Part shown: positions 14,957 through 22,964 of the stretch, piece by piece | Layout of the letters: every line of letters begins with the position of its first letter | How positions within the stretch are numbered: the stretch's first letter is position 1 | Source of the DNA: VFMC01 sp031400715 | GTDB lineage: Bacteria; Actinomycetota; Acidimicrobiia; Acidimicrobiales; Ilumatobacteraceae | Assembly: GCA_031400715.1 (NCBI GenBank) | Contig: JANNQK010000057.1 | Coordinates: 1 to 26,141 of the forward strand | DNA: 26,141 nucleotides | Direction of reading: 5' to 3' | Notes under the pieces: generated by a model | What the model was told of the DNA's origin: nothing | The model's database searches: none | The model's input: only the letters and a program-made list of their open reading frames with translations | Program-made: the position numbers and the translations under genes

Positions 14957-16876
14957 TCAGGCATGACCAGAGCCGAGATAGGCATCGATGACCCGTTGGT
15001 CGCGCTGAACCTCCTCGGCTGTGCCCTCGGCGAGCACCGTGCCTTGATCGAGCACCGTGATGTGCTCGCAGATGTTGGTGATGAACCCGAGGTCGTGGTC
15101 GATCACCAGCACGCCGGCGCCGATCGCCGTGGCCACACGGCGAACGTGGTCGACCATCTCGAGCGACTCCGACGAGCTCATGCCCGAGGTCGGCTCGTCG
15201 AGGAGCAGGAAATCGGGTCGCAACGCCGCGGCGCGAGCGATCTCGAGTCGCCGTTGGTTGCCGTAGTCGAGTGTCGAGGCGACGCGGTCGGCCATCTGGG
15301 ACAGACCCGACAACGCCAGGAGCTCGTCGACGCTCACCCCGGTTCGGTGCGATCGGTGGTCGTGCGCGATCAGATCGGCGACGGCGACGTTCTCGCGCAC
15401 GGACAACGACGGGAAGACGCGGAGGTTCTGGAAGGTGCGGGCCACGCCATCTCGTGCTCGCTTGTACGGCGCGCCGCTGAGCAACCTGTCGCCGATGTGG
15501 ACGGTGCCGGCGGTCGGCTCGACCTGGCCCGTGAGGAGGTTGACGAACGTGGTCTTGCCGGCACCGTTCGGGCCGATGAGCCCGTGGATCCGACCCGGTG
15601 CCACGGTGATCGACACGTTGTCGACAGCGGTGAACCCACCGAACACGACACCGAGACCGTTGGTCACCAGCTCATCACGCGAGGTCTGCGGTGCGCTCGG
15701 CACCGGGACGACCGGAGCGTGATCGTCGGGCTCGGCCACCGCTGGGGCAGACGCGGAGGTTCGCACTCGCGTCGAGATCCAACGGCCCAGATCGAACTCG
15801 CCGAGGAGCCCGGTCGGGCGCGTGAGCAGCACGGCGAGCAGCGAGCCGGCCAGGAACAGATCCGGCAAGCCATCCACCTTCGGCCACGTGAAACCGAGGA
15901 AGTCCGGACCATCGCCGAGGAACCGCGTGATCTCCTTGCCGACGGTGATGAACACCGTGCCGGTGATCGCGCCGGTGACGGTGCGCATCCCGCCAACGAC
16001 CAGCATCGCCAGGATCAAGATGGTGAACTCGAAGCTGAACTGCGACGGACCGATCGAGCCGAGCGACTGCACTCGGAGAATGCCGCCGAAGGCAACGACG
16101 CCACCGCCCACCACGAACGCGACGAGCCGGGGAGTGAACACCTCGATGCCCATCGCCCCCGCAGCGAGCTCGTCTTCGCGAGTGGCGACCGCCAGCCGGC
16201 CGATCTTGGACGAGCGGAAGAACACGGCGATGGTGATCGCCAGCAGCGCGCCGAACACCGGCCACGACCAACCCTCCAGACGTGGCACGCTGCTCAGGTT
16301 CTGGGCCCCTCCGGTGAGGTCCTTGCGGTTCTCCGCCACCTGGCGAACGATCGCCAAGAACGCGAGTGTGATCATCGTCGCGGCCAGACCGGACGTGCGA
16401 GCGGCCACCAGACCCAACAACACCGCGACCACCACACCCACGCCGATGCCGATCACTGAGGCGACGAGCGGGCTGAGCTCGATCTCGGGGATGCCCCATG
16501 GAGCCTTCGGGATCAGGACCAGCTTGCGGTCGGACGGCACGGCCAGCAGCGCCATCGTGTACGCGGCGACGCTGGCGATGCCCAGGTGGCCGAACGACAG
16601 CACGCCCGTGTTGCCGATGAAGATGTGGAAACCGATGACCAGGACGAGGTTGATCAAGAGGTCGGAGATCAGCAGATCGCGCGCCGAGCTACCACCCGTC
16701 GCGTACAACGCTCCGAGGGCGAAGAGCACGCCGAGCAATGCCCAGTTCGCCAGCAGCGACGGCAGGGCGTCGGACCGGAGCTGCGAACGGGACACGCTCC
16801 TGGCCCGTGCCCGTCCGGCATCCGGACCAGCGGCTACATCCGTCCCCCTCCCCGTGCCTGGCGACGCCGACGTCAT
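14957..16876 (-). CDS. Fused branched-chain-type ABC permease and ATPase (LivM-LivG)
   Basis: A 639-residue single polypeptide joining two normally separate HAAT/Liv subunits. The N-terminal half is a LivM permease with multiple membrane helices, including GNTGVLSFGHLGIASVAAY and the FGGILRVQS region. A linker rich in Ala, Pro and Asp (about 365-400) leads to a LivG ATPase with Walker A GPNGAGKTT (near residue 435), the LivG-type signature DYGNQRRLEIARA, Walker B LLLDEPTSGM and the switch His in VIDHD. The ATG at 16876 overlaps the LivH stop as TGATG; a GTG one codon earlier is possible. It is the last gene of the livK-livF-livH-livMG operon. Substrates of this class include branched-chain and other amino acids, urea, amides and aromatic acids. 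Confidence 0.95.
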   Translation of the reverse strand: MTSASPGTGRGTDVAAGPDAGRARARSVSRSQLRSDALPSLLANWALLGVLFALGALYATGGSSARDLLISDLLINLVLVIGFHIFIGNTGVLSFGHLGIASVAAYTMALLAVPSDRKLVLIPKAPWGIPEIELSPLVASVIGIGVGVVVAVLLGLVAARTSGLAATMITLAFLAIVRQVAENRKDLTGGAQNLSSVPRLEGWSWPVFGALLAITIAVFFRSSKIGRLAVATREDELAAGAMGIEVFTPRLVAFVVGGGVVAFGGILRVQSLGSIGPSQFSFEFTILILAMLVVGGMRTVTGAITGTVFITVGKEITRFLGDGPDFLGFTWPKVDGLPDLFLAGSLLAVLLTRPTGLLGEFDLGRWISTRVRTSASAPAVAEPDDHAPVVPVPSAPQTSRDELVTNGLGVVFGGFTAVDNVSITVAPGRIHGLIGPNGAGKTTFVNLLTGQVEPTAGTVHIGDRLLSGAPYKRARDGVARTFQNLRVFPSLSVRENVAVADLIAHDHRSHRTGVSVDELLALSGLSQMADRVASTLDYGNQRRLEIARAAALRPDFLLLDEPTSGMSSSESLEMVDHVRRVATAIGAGVLVIDHDLGFITNICEHITVLDQGTVLAEGTAEEVQRDQRVIDAYLGSGHA

Positions 16877-17766
16877 CACACACGCTCCGCTGACGCGACG
16901 TTGAACAGACCTTGCGGCCTGACGACGAACAGGATGGCGATCACCACGAACACGAAGCTGTCCGTGAGGCCCTGCAGATCACTCGGCAACCATGATCGGA
17001 AGTACACCTCGGCGATGCCGAGCGACAGTCCACCGACCACTGCGCCGGGAAGGCTCCCGAGGCCGCCGATGATCGCTGCGATCACCGCTTTCAACAATGG
17101 TTCGGCGCCCATGCGGGGGTCGGCCTGACCGCGACGGACGAGCCAGATCGCGCCGGCGATGCCGGCCAGCAGGCCCGCGAATGCGAACGCACCGGAGATC
17201 ACCCGGTTGGCCTTCACACCCATCAACCGTGCGGCGTCGAAGTCTTCGCTCGCGGCGCGGATCGACAGCCCGAACATGGTGGTGCGAAGCATGACCGCCG
17301 TCGCGACGAAACACGCGACCGCGACAGCGATGCTCACCACGTCCCAGATCTCTATGTTGAACGGCCCGATCTCCACCACTTTGAACGCGATGTTCGGAGC
17401 CTCGAAGCGCCGCGGCGTCGACGACACACCGATTCTCCACGCAGCGTGCGAGAGGATCTCGATCGCGAACGACGTCAGCAACAAGGTGAACGCGCTGGCC
17501 GTGCGCACCCGCCGAAATGCCACGAGCTCGATCAGCACCGACAACATCACTGCAGAGAGGATCGCCACAGGAATGGTCGCCCACCAGGAGATGTCGTTGG
17601 AGCGCATTCCGTAGATCACGTACGCACCGATCGTCAACAGTTCGCCATGAGCGAAGTTGACGAGGTGCATCACGCCGAACAGCATCGACACGCCAACCGC
17701 CAGGAGCGCATACGTGCTGCCATTGCCCAGACCGTCGATCAGGTTCTGGACGAACTCCGTCATCAT
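16876..17766 (-). CDS. livH: Branched-chain-type ABC transporter permease (LivH)
   Basis: A 296-residue inner-membrane permease. The LivH signature near the start, NGSTYALLAVGVSMLFGV then MHLVNFAHGELLTIGAY, is complete, and the cytoplasmic loop AASEDFDAARLMGVKANRVI and the C-terminal GLGSLPGAVVGGLSLGI are typical. It pairs with the LivM half of the fused protein to form the membrane channel. The start overlaps the LivF stop by 4 bp (ATGA) and its stop overlaps the next start, so the importer genes are tightly coupled. Confidence 0.95.
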   Translation of the reverse strand: MMTEFVQNLIDGLGNGSTYALLAVGVSMLFGVMHLVNFAHGELLTIGAYVIYGMRSNDISWWATIPVAILSAVMLSVLIELVAFRRVRTASAFTLLLTSFAIEILSHAAWRIGVSSTPRRFEAPNIAFKVVEIGPFNIEIWDVVSIAVAVACFVATAVMLRTTMFGLSIRAASEDFDAARLMGVKANRVISGAFAFAGLLAGIAGAIWLVRRGQADPRMGAEPLLKAVIAAIIGGLGSLPGAVVGGLSLGIAEVYFRSWLPSDLQGLTDSFVFVVIAILFVVRPQGLFNVASAERV

Positions 17767-18470
17767 GAACCGCCGATGTAGGTGTCGAAGAGATCGGGCC
17801 GGCCGGAGAGATCGGGTCCAGAACCCTCGGCCACGATCTCACCGGTGCGCATGACGTAGCCGCGATCGGCCACGGAGAGCACCCGCTGGGCCTGCTGCTC
17901 GACCACCAGGATCGTGCAACCCTGTGACCGCAGCTGGTCGAGCAGTTCGAAGATCACATCGACCATGGTGGGAGCGAGACCGAGGCACGGCTCGTCGAGG
18001 AGCAAGACCTTCGGTGCCGACATCAGCGCTCGCGCGACCGCGAGTTGCTGTGCCTGACCGCCCGACAAGAACCCGGCAGACACGTCCCACTTCGACCGCA
18101 GCGCTGGGAACCGATCACCCATCTCGTCCATGCGCGATTGACGCAGCGACTTCGCAACGGTGCTGCCCGCCAATCTGAGGTTCTCGGCAACCGTGAGATC
18201 CTTGAAGATCCTCCGCCGCTCGGGCACCAGCGCCAATCCACTCGCCACGTTGGCGGCTGGGTCGACACATGTGATGTCGCGGCCCTCGAAACGAACCACG
18301 CCGCCGGATGGCTTCAGCAGTCCCATCACCGACGACAACAAGGTCGTCTTCCCTGCGCCGTTCGGACCGACCAGAGCGACCAGCTCACCCTCCGCCACGT
18401 GCACCGACACGGCATGCAATGCCGTGAGCGAGCCGTAACGGGTGATGAGCTGATCGACCTCGAGGATCAT
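17763..18470 (-). CDS. livF: Branched-chain-type ABC transporter ATPase (LivF)
   Basis: A 235-residue ATPase with Walker A GPNGAGKTT, the Q-loop and FKDLTVAENLRL region, the signature FLSGGQAQQLAVARAL, Walker B LLLDEPCLGLAP and VVEQQ in place of the switch His. The VEQ triplet is normal for LivF. The LivF signature usually reads SGGEQQ; here it is SGGQAQQ, a small variation. It forms the ATPase heterodimer with the LivG half of the fused protein. The ATG lies 26 bp after the LivK stop without an obvious ribosome site. Confidence 0.95.
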   Translation of the reverse strand: MILEVDQLITRYGSLTALHAVSVHVAEGELVALVGPNGAGKTTLLSSVMGLLKPSGGVVRFEGRDITCVDPAANVASGLALVPERRRIFKDLTVAENLRLAGSTVAKSLRQSRMDEMGDRFPALRSKWDVSAGFLSGGQAQQLAVARALMSAPKVLLLDEPCLGLAPTMVDVIFELLDQLRSQGCTILVVEQQAQRVLSVADRGYVMRTGEIVAEGSGPDLSGRPDLFDTYIGGS

Positions 18471-18496
18471 CGAAAGGTGGCCCGAACCGGTCGGCG

Positions 18497-19750
18497 TCAG
18501 CCGCCGGCGACGACCGACGGGGAAAGCGAGTCGGCGAGTGCCGGCTTGCCGTCGGTGACCGTGAGGATCGACACCTCACGCTTGGGTGTTCCACCGACGC
18601 CCACGTAGCTCGTCTCACCGGTGACGGTCTCGACGGTGAGCGTCTTCAGGGCCTCGATCAGGGCAGCGCCGTCGGTCGAGCAGGCCGCTTCGGCAGCCGC
18701 CACGGCGATCTGCACTGCGTCTGCACCGAGGGCGCCGAAGGCGACCGTACCGACAGGTTCACCCTTGGCTGCCTCGTAGTCGGCGAGGAACTTCTCGACG
18801 CCGTTGGCGTCACCGGCCGGGAAGGTGTGACTGCTGAAGAAGACGCCTTCCGCGTCGGCGCCCACCGTCCACACCTCGCTGGCGTCGAAGCCATCGGCGC
18901 TGATGACCGTCGATTCGACGCCCGCCTCGCGGAGCTGCTTCAGGAAGATGCCGGCCTCGGGCAGGAAGAACGCCGAGTAGACGGCATCCGGCTGCGGGTC
19001 CATGCCGGCGATCTCGTTCACCTGCGCCGAGAAGTCGGTGTCGCCGAGATTGAACGACAGATCCTTCTCCACCGTGCCACCGGCGCCGGTGAACACTTCC
19101 GTGAACGCAGCCGTCGTGATGTTCAGGTACGGGATGTCCGACGACGACAAGGTGACCGCCGAGGTGAAGCCCTGCTTGGTCGCGAACTCTGCCGCCGCCG
19201 ATGCCTGCACGCGGTCGTCGAACGACACGAGGAACGATCCCTGCGCCGGATCCGACAAGGTGACCTCGGTGCTGGTCACGAACAGCACCGGCACGGAGCC
19301 CTTCGTCACCTCGAGCAACGGCAGGCCGTAATCGGAGAACGGCGGCCCGAGCAAGACGTCGGCACCCCCATCGAGCAGTTCCTGCACAGCGCGCTGAGCC
19401 GCAGCCGGATCGGGCGGTGTCTGGCTGATCTGCTTCACCTCGAACTCGACCGGCTTGCCACCCACGCCACCGGCGGCGTTGATCTGGTCGACGATGTACT
19501 CAGCACCCTTCACACCGGGCACGTCACCGATTCCGCCGAGGTCGTAATCGGCGGCATAGCCGATCTTGAGTGGCTCCTCGAGGGTGCAGTCGCCCGTCGC
19601 CCCTCCGCTCGTGGCGCCTGGGGCCTCGGTGGCTCCTGGCGCCTCGGTCACGGCCGGAGCGTCGGTGGTCTCCGGTTCGTCGTCACCGCCGCACGCGCCC
19701 GCGACCAGGGCCAGCGCTGCGAACGCAGCAACAGCAGATGTTCTCCTCAT
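18497..19750 (-). CDS. Liv-type ABC substrate-binding lipoprotein (LivK-like)
   Basis: A 417-residue extracytoplasmic solute-binding protein. The signal peptide MRRTSAVAAFAALALVAGAC ends in a lipobox with acylated Cys20. A low-complexity linker follows, with two EAPGAT repeats. The mature part from EEPLKIGYAADYDLGG is a periplasmic-binding-protein type I fold (ANF/LivK); GGADVLLGPPFSDYG and DAVYSAFFLPEAGIFLKQL fit this. It would deliver the solute to LivH/LivMG. The specificity is not readable. ATG 19750 follows AGGGGGAA. A palindrome sits 17 bp upstream, so expression is probably regulated. An 82-bp gap separates it from P450-3 upstream on the same strand. Confidence 0.95.
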   Translation of the reverse strand: MRRTSAVAAFAALALVAGACGGDDEPETTDAPAVTEAPGATEAPGATSGGATGDCTLEEPLKIGYAADYDLGGIGDVPGVKGAEYIVDQINAAGGVGGKPVEFEVKQISQTPPDPAAAQRAVQELLDGGADVLLGPPFSDYGLPLLEVTKGSVPVLFVTSTEVTLSDPAQGSFLVSFDDRVQASAAAEFATKQGFTSAVTLSSSDIPYLNITTAAFTEVFTGAGGTVEKDLSFNLGDTDFSAQVNEIAGMDPQPDAVYSAFFLPEAGIFLKQLREAGVESTVISADGFDASEVWTVGADAEGVFFSSHTFPAGDANGVEKFLADYEAAKGEPVGTVAFGALGADAVQIAVAAAEAACSTDGAALIEALKTLTVETVTGETSYVGVGGTPKREVSILTVTDGKPALADSLSPSVVAGG

Positions 19751-19766
19751 GGTGTTCCCCCTGTTG

Positions 19767-19782
19767 ATGTTCGATCAAACAT
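19767..19782. promoter_or_regulatory. Palindrome upstream of the Liv operon
   Basis: ATGTTCGATCAAACAT has 8-bp arms with a single mismatch and lies 17-32 bp before the livK ATG. The half-sites GTTCG and CAAAC recall the MarR-type operators, but the spacing is 2 bp shorter, so a different regulator is more likely. Candidate operator. Confidence 0.5.
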
Positions 19783-19832
19783 ACATGACGGGTCGGCGGC
19801 GGAAAGCCGTCGACCCGTTGCGCGCGAAGGCT

Positions 19833-21113
19833 TCATGCGAGCGACACCGTGACCGGTACTCGCTTCATGCCGGCGATGAAGTTCGACCGCAGCCGATCGA
19901 CGGGCCCGGCCAGCTGGGCGTCGGACAGCTTGGGCAGCAGCTCCTCGAACAGCACCTTCAGCTCCATCCTCGCCAGCTGCGCACCGAGGCACAGATGAGG
20001 GCTCATTCGTCCGAACGCGACGTGCTCGTTCGGGGTGCGATGGATGTCGAATCGGTACGGGTCGGCGAACTTCGCTTCGTCGTAGTCGGCCGACACGAAC
20101 CAGATCACCACCTTGTCGCCCGCCTTGATCTTCTTGCCGTGCATCTCGACATCGCATGTCGCCGTGCGACGGAAGTGCATCGTGACGGTGCCCCACCGGA
20201 GGATCTCCTCCACCGCTCGGTCCATCACGGTCGGATCCGTTCCGATCGAATTGCGAAGCTCGGCGAGCTGATCGGGATGCTCGATGAGCGCCTTCATCCC
20301 CGCGGCCATCGTGTATCGAGTGGTGTCGTTCCCGGCGCTCACGAGCAACACGAAGAAGTTCTTGAACTCGAGTTCGGTGAGCTGCTCGCCGTCGATGGTC
20401 GGTGCCAGCAACCGAGTGATCACGTCGTCGGTGGGGTTCGCTCGACGCTGCGCCGCAGCCGCCTCGGCATACCGGTACAGGTCGAGGGCCGCCGGCGACC
20501 GGAACGGGATGTGCTTGAACTCGTCGGTGTCGGTGAGACCGACGGGCGTGTCGGTGAACTCCGGATCGAAGTTGCCGAGCAGAGCGTCGCCGCGCTCGAC
20601 GAGCCACGGACCGTCGTCATCGGGCACACCGAGCAATCGGCCCAGCATCCGCATGGGCAACTGCTTCGCGACCTTCTCGACGAAGTCGAACGTGGGTGGG
20701 CCGGCCAACGCTTCGTCGACGACCGTGCGAGCGAGCAGCCGGATTCCGTGTTCGTATGCGTACACCTCGCGACGCGAGAAGGGCTTCGAGACCAATCGGC
20801 GATAGCGGGTGTGTTCCGGCGGATCGAACTCGAGCATGTTCCGCCGGGCGGCGAAGTCGGAGGGATCCATCTCCTCCAACGTGATCCCCTGCGCCGACGA
20901 GAAGATCTCGACCTGCCGGCTCACCGCAAGCAGATCGTCGTAACCGGTGATCGCCCAGAAGCCTCGGCCGCCGTCATGCTCGTCCCACCAGCTCACCGGG
21001 TCGTCGCGACGGAGTCGAGCGAAAGTGGCGTACGGCACGCCCTGCACGAACGCGTCGGGATCGGTGATGTCCGCATCGGCGGAGCCATGAACGAATTCGA
21101 ACGGCGCACTCAT
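19833..21113 (-). CDS. Cytochrome P450 (P450-3)
   Basis: A 426-residue P450 of the same group as P450-1. It has I-helix SAGNDTTRYT (259-268), EEILRW (E302, R305) and Cys375 in FGRMSPHLCLGAQLARME, ending in RSNFIAGMKRVPV. In the haem loop the position four before Cys, normally Gly, is Ser371 (P450-1 has Gly there), and the usual GGGG run is GRMS. The C-terminal 110 residues are strikingly like those of P450-1, including HFRRT-x-T-x-DVE, so they are likely paralogues. The start ATG overlaps the upstream ADC-fold gene stop as ATGA, so the two are co-translated and probably act on one substrate. No redox partner is nearby. Confidence 0.95.
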   Translation of the reverse strand: MSAPFEFVHGSADADITDPDAFVQGVPYATFARLRRDDPVSWWDEHDGGRGFWAITGYDDLLAVSRQVEIFSSAQGITLEEMDPSDFAARRNMLEFDPPEHTRYRRLVSKPFSRREVYAYEHGIRLLARTVVDEALAGPPTFDFVEKVAKQLPMRMLGRLLGVPDDDGPWLVERGDALLGNFDPEFTDTPVGLTDTDEFKHIPFRSPAALDLYRYAEAAAAQRRANPTDDVITRLLAPTIDGEQLTELEFKNFFVLLVSAGNDTTRYTMAAGMKALIEHPDQLAELRNSIGTDPTVMDRAVEEILRWGTVTMHFRRTATCDVEMHGKKIKAGDKVVIWFVSADYDEAKFADPYRFDIHRTPNEHVAFGRMSPHLCLGAQLARMELKVLFEELLPKLSDAQLAGPVDRLRSNFIAGMKRVPVTVSLA

Positions 21114-21922
21114 GCGGGCCCCACGTCGGGTTGGTTGCGTCGCTCGAGGGTGGTGCCCTGTCGCCAGGACGTGCCGACCTCGCGCCAGAAGCCACCGATC
21201 ATCTCGATCGGCGCGATCCGTTCCAGTTCTTCGACGGGCGACCGGTGGAACTCGAGCGTCGCATCGCCTGAGTAGCAGGGGCCGACCTCGGCATCGAATC
21301 CGCTCATCGTCACGAGCTCGTCGAGGCTGTCGGTCCCGTCGCCTTCGATCGCGGGCATCAGCCGGCTGTGCAACATGGGTAGGGCGTTGACGAAGCCAGC
21401 GGTGTCGGACGTTCCGGTGATGGTGAACGTCGCATCGATCAGACGTCGCCCGTATGCGGCACACGTGGCGCCGAACCGGCCACCCGGCTCCAGCCGTGGA
21501 CCGGCCTTGCCCACACGCACCGCGCGGGTGAGGTACAACTCGCCCATCTTCTTGGGGTATCCCTGATGATGGCCGCGAACCATCGCGAAGTCCTTGTCGA
21601 CCCAGATGTACACGCATCGGCTGTAGTGCGTGCCTTGGTACTTGCAGCGCACGACCACGAAGGTCTCCATGTACTGGCTGCGCACCGGGTCGGTCAGCTC
21701 CTGCATGTCGTCACGACAGCTCTGCCAGTCCGCCCAGATGACCGCCACGGCACCGGGGTCGTCATCGGCGAGCTCGAGCGGGTCCGGCAGCAGTTCTGCG
21801 ACTGCGGCAGGATCGGTGCGGTACTCGATCGTGAGCATCTGCCCGCTGTAGTGCCACGGCGGCGACGGCACGAGCGACGATCGTCCCGTCGCAGTGCGGG
21901 GGAACATGAAACCAGCGGTCAT
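21110..21922 (-). CDS. Acetoacetate decarboxylase-fold protein
   Basis: A 270-residue ADC-superfamily protein. The Schiff-base lysine pair is visible as GYPKKMGE (K124, K125), preceded by VRGHHQ, and the fold signatures WHYSGQMLTIEYRTD, ELLPDPLEL and the Glu in YMETFVVVRCKY (E86) fit. Classical ADC decarboxylates acetoacetate; many relatives instead catalyse aldol, hydratase or decarboxylation reactions on other keto acids. Coupled to P450-3 by a 4-bp overlap and divergent from an HpaG-like gene through a shared operator, it probably handles a keto-acid intermediate. The start has no ribosome site and lies 8 nt after a TATGAT -10 element, so the mRNA is probably leaderless. Confidence 0.88.
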   Translation of the reverse strand: MTAGFMFPRTATGRSSLVPSPPWHYSGQMLTIEYRTDPAAVAELLPDPLELADDDPGAVAVIWADWQSCRDDMQELTDPVRSQYMETFVVVRCKYQGTHYSRCVYIWVDKDFAMVRGHHQGYPKKMGELYLTRAVRVGKAGPRLEPGGRFGATCAAYGRRLIDATFTITGTSDTAGFVNALPMLHSRLMPAIEGDGTDSLDELVTMSGFDAEVGPCYSGDATLEFHRSPVEELERIAPIEMIGGFWREVGTSWRQGTTLERRNQPDVGPA

Positions 21923-21930
21923 GGCTGCCG

Positions 21931-21938
21931 ATCATAAT
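21931..21938. promoter_or_regulatory. Overlapping divergent -10 elements (ADC and FAH genes)
   Basis: On the minus strand TATGAT (21936-21931) matches TATAAT in five of six and lies 8 nt before the ADC start. On the plus strand CATAAT (21933-21938) also matches five of six and would begin a transcript near 21945 inside operator site 4. The -35 regions are weak on both strands. One bound repressor could block both. Confidence 0.5.
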
Positions 21939-21954
21939 CATTAGGATCCAAACG
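21939..21954. promoter_or_regulatory. Operator site 4 (ADC/FAH divergent region)
   Basis: CATTAGGATCCAAACG has the same right half as site 1 (GGATCCAAACG) and a diverged left half with two mismatched pairs; outer pairing extends to 21938-21955. It abuts two divergent -10 elements. I infer control of both genes by the MarR regulator at 672, about 21 kb away. Confidence 0.65.
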
Positions 21955-22014
21955 AAATTCCATCGGCGGCCACACGTCGCCGATCGACCGACACTTCTCC
22001 TCGGGAGTCATCAC

Positions 22015-22860
22015 ATGGCACGCTTCAGCCGCATCCTGCTCGAGGGTTCCGTCACCACCGTGACGGCCGATGGCGACGATCTCGTCGCCGGCGACGGCCG
22101 ACGCATCCCCGAGGCCGACGCCATCTATCTCCCGCCCAGCGAACCGTCGAAGATCCTGTGTGTCCATCTCAACCACGTCAGCCGCGTGAAGGAGTTCCAG
22201 ATCGAGCTGACGAAGACGCCCACGTACTTCCAGAAGCCGACGACGGCTCTGAACGGCCACCGCGGCCAGGTCGTGCGTCCGGAACGTTGCAAGTGGCTCA
22301 ACTACGAAGGCGAAGTGGTGATCGTGATCGGTGCGCCGTGCCGCAACGTGAGTCGGGAGGAGGCGGGCGCGTACATCGCCGGCTACTCGATCGGCAACGA
22401 CTTCGGGTTGCACGACTTCCGCGACACCGATGCGGGATCGATGCTGCGCGTGAAGGGCAGCGACACCCTGTGCCCGGTCGGTCCGACGCTGGTGACCGAT
22501 TGGGACTTCCATGACAAGCGCATCCGCACCCTCGTGAACGGCGAGGTGCGTCAAGATGGCTCGACCACCGAGATGACCTGGGACATGCACTACCTGGTGG
22601 CAGACCTCGCCCGCACGATCACGTTGCTACCGGGCGACATGATCTTCTCCGGCACACCGGCCTACAGCCGGCCCGTACAGCCGGGCGACGTCGTGACGGT
22701 CGAGGTGGAGGGGCTCGGCGCCCTGACGAACACCATCGTCACGGGGCCCACGCCGATCCGCGACGACGTCGGTCATCAGCCGACGGAGAGTGAAGAGGTC
22801 CTGTCCACCGCGCTCGGCGGCGATTGGGAGTTCCGAGGCTTCCGTCCTCCGCAACGCTGA
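22015..22860 (+). CDS. hpaG: Fumarylacetoacetate hydrolase family protein (HpaG-like, copy 2)
   Basis: A 281-residue FAH-fold protein with E98 and E100 (NYEGEVVIVIG), D129 (IGNDFG), Lys147 in LRVKGSDTLCPVGPTLV and GDMIFSGTPAYSRPVQPGD. The MLRVKGSDTLCPVG and MTWDMHYLVADLARTITL stretches are, in my memory, characteristic of HpaG proteins that isomerise 5-carboxymethyl-2-hydroxymuconate and decarboxylate the tricarboxylate of the homoprotocatechuate pathway. Two partly redundant FAH genes in one regulon could cover both activities, as the two halves of E. coli HpaG do. The ATG follows CGGGAG. It is regulated through operator site 4. Confidence 0.88.
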   Translation: MARFSRILLEGSVTTVTADGDDLVAGDGRRIPEADAIYLPPSEPSKILCVHLNHVSRVKEFQIELTKTPTYFQKPTTALNGHRGQVVRPERCKWLNYEGEVVIVIGAPCRNVSREEAGAYIAGYSIGNDFGLHDFRDTDAGSMLRVKGSDTLCPVGPTLVTDWDFHDKRIRTLVNGEVRQDGSTTEMTWDMHYLVADLARTITLLPGDMIFSGTPAYSRPVQPGDVVTVEVEGLGALTNTIVTGPTPIRDDVGHQPTESEEVLSTALGGDWEFRGFRPPQR

Positions 22861-22951
22861 GTCTGCCATCGGCGCTCGGCGCTCGGGGCTCCCGAACCCT
22901 CGACCTCGACCACAGATCGACGGTCGCGGCCGCATGTCGGCCAGTGAGCAC

Positions 22952-22957
22952 TATTCT
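22952..22957 (+). promoter_or_regulatory. Candidate -10 of the L,D-transpeptidase gene
   Basis: TATTCT matches TATAAT in four of six. A transcript would start near 22964-22965, at the GTG chosen as start, which has no ribosome site. This fits a leaderless mRNA. No -35 match was seen. Confidence 0.4.
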
Positions 22958-22964
22958 CTGCGGG

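Noticed and set aside
19767..19782. The livK palindrome as a fifth copy of the MarR operator
   Set aside because: The centre is 2 bp shorter and the GG/CC inner pairs are missing, which would alter the helical phasing of the half-sites.
22861..22964. A further small gene or RNA between the FAH and L,D-transpeptidase genes
   Set aside because: The 104-bp gap has no ribosome site with a supported frame and no strong stem; only a weak -10 is visible.
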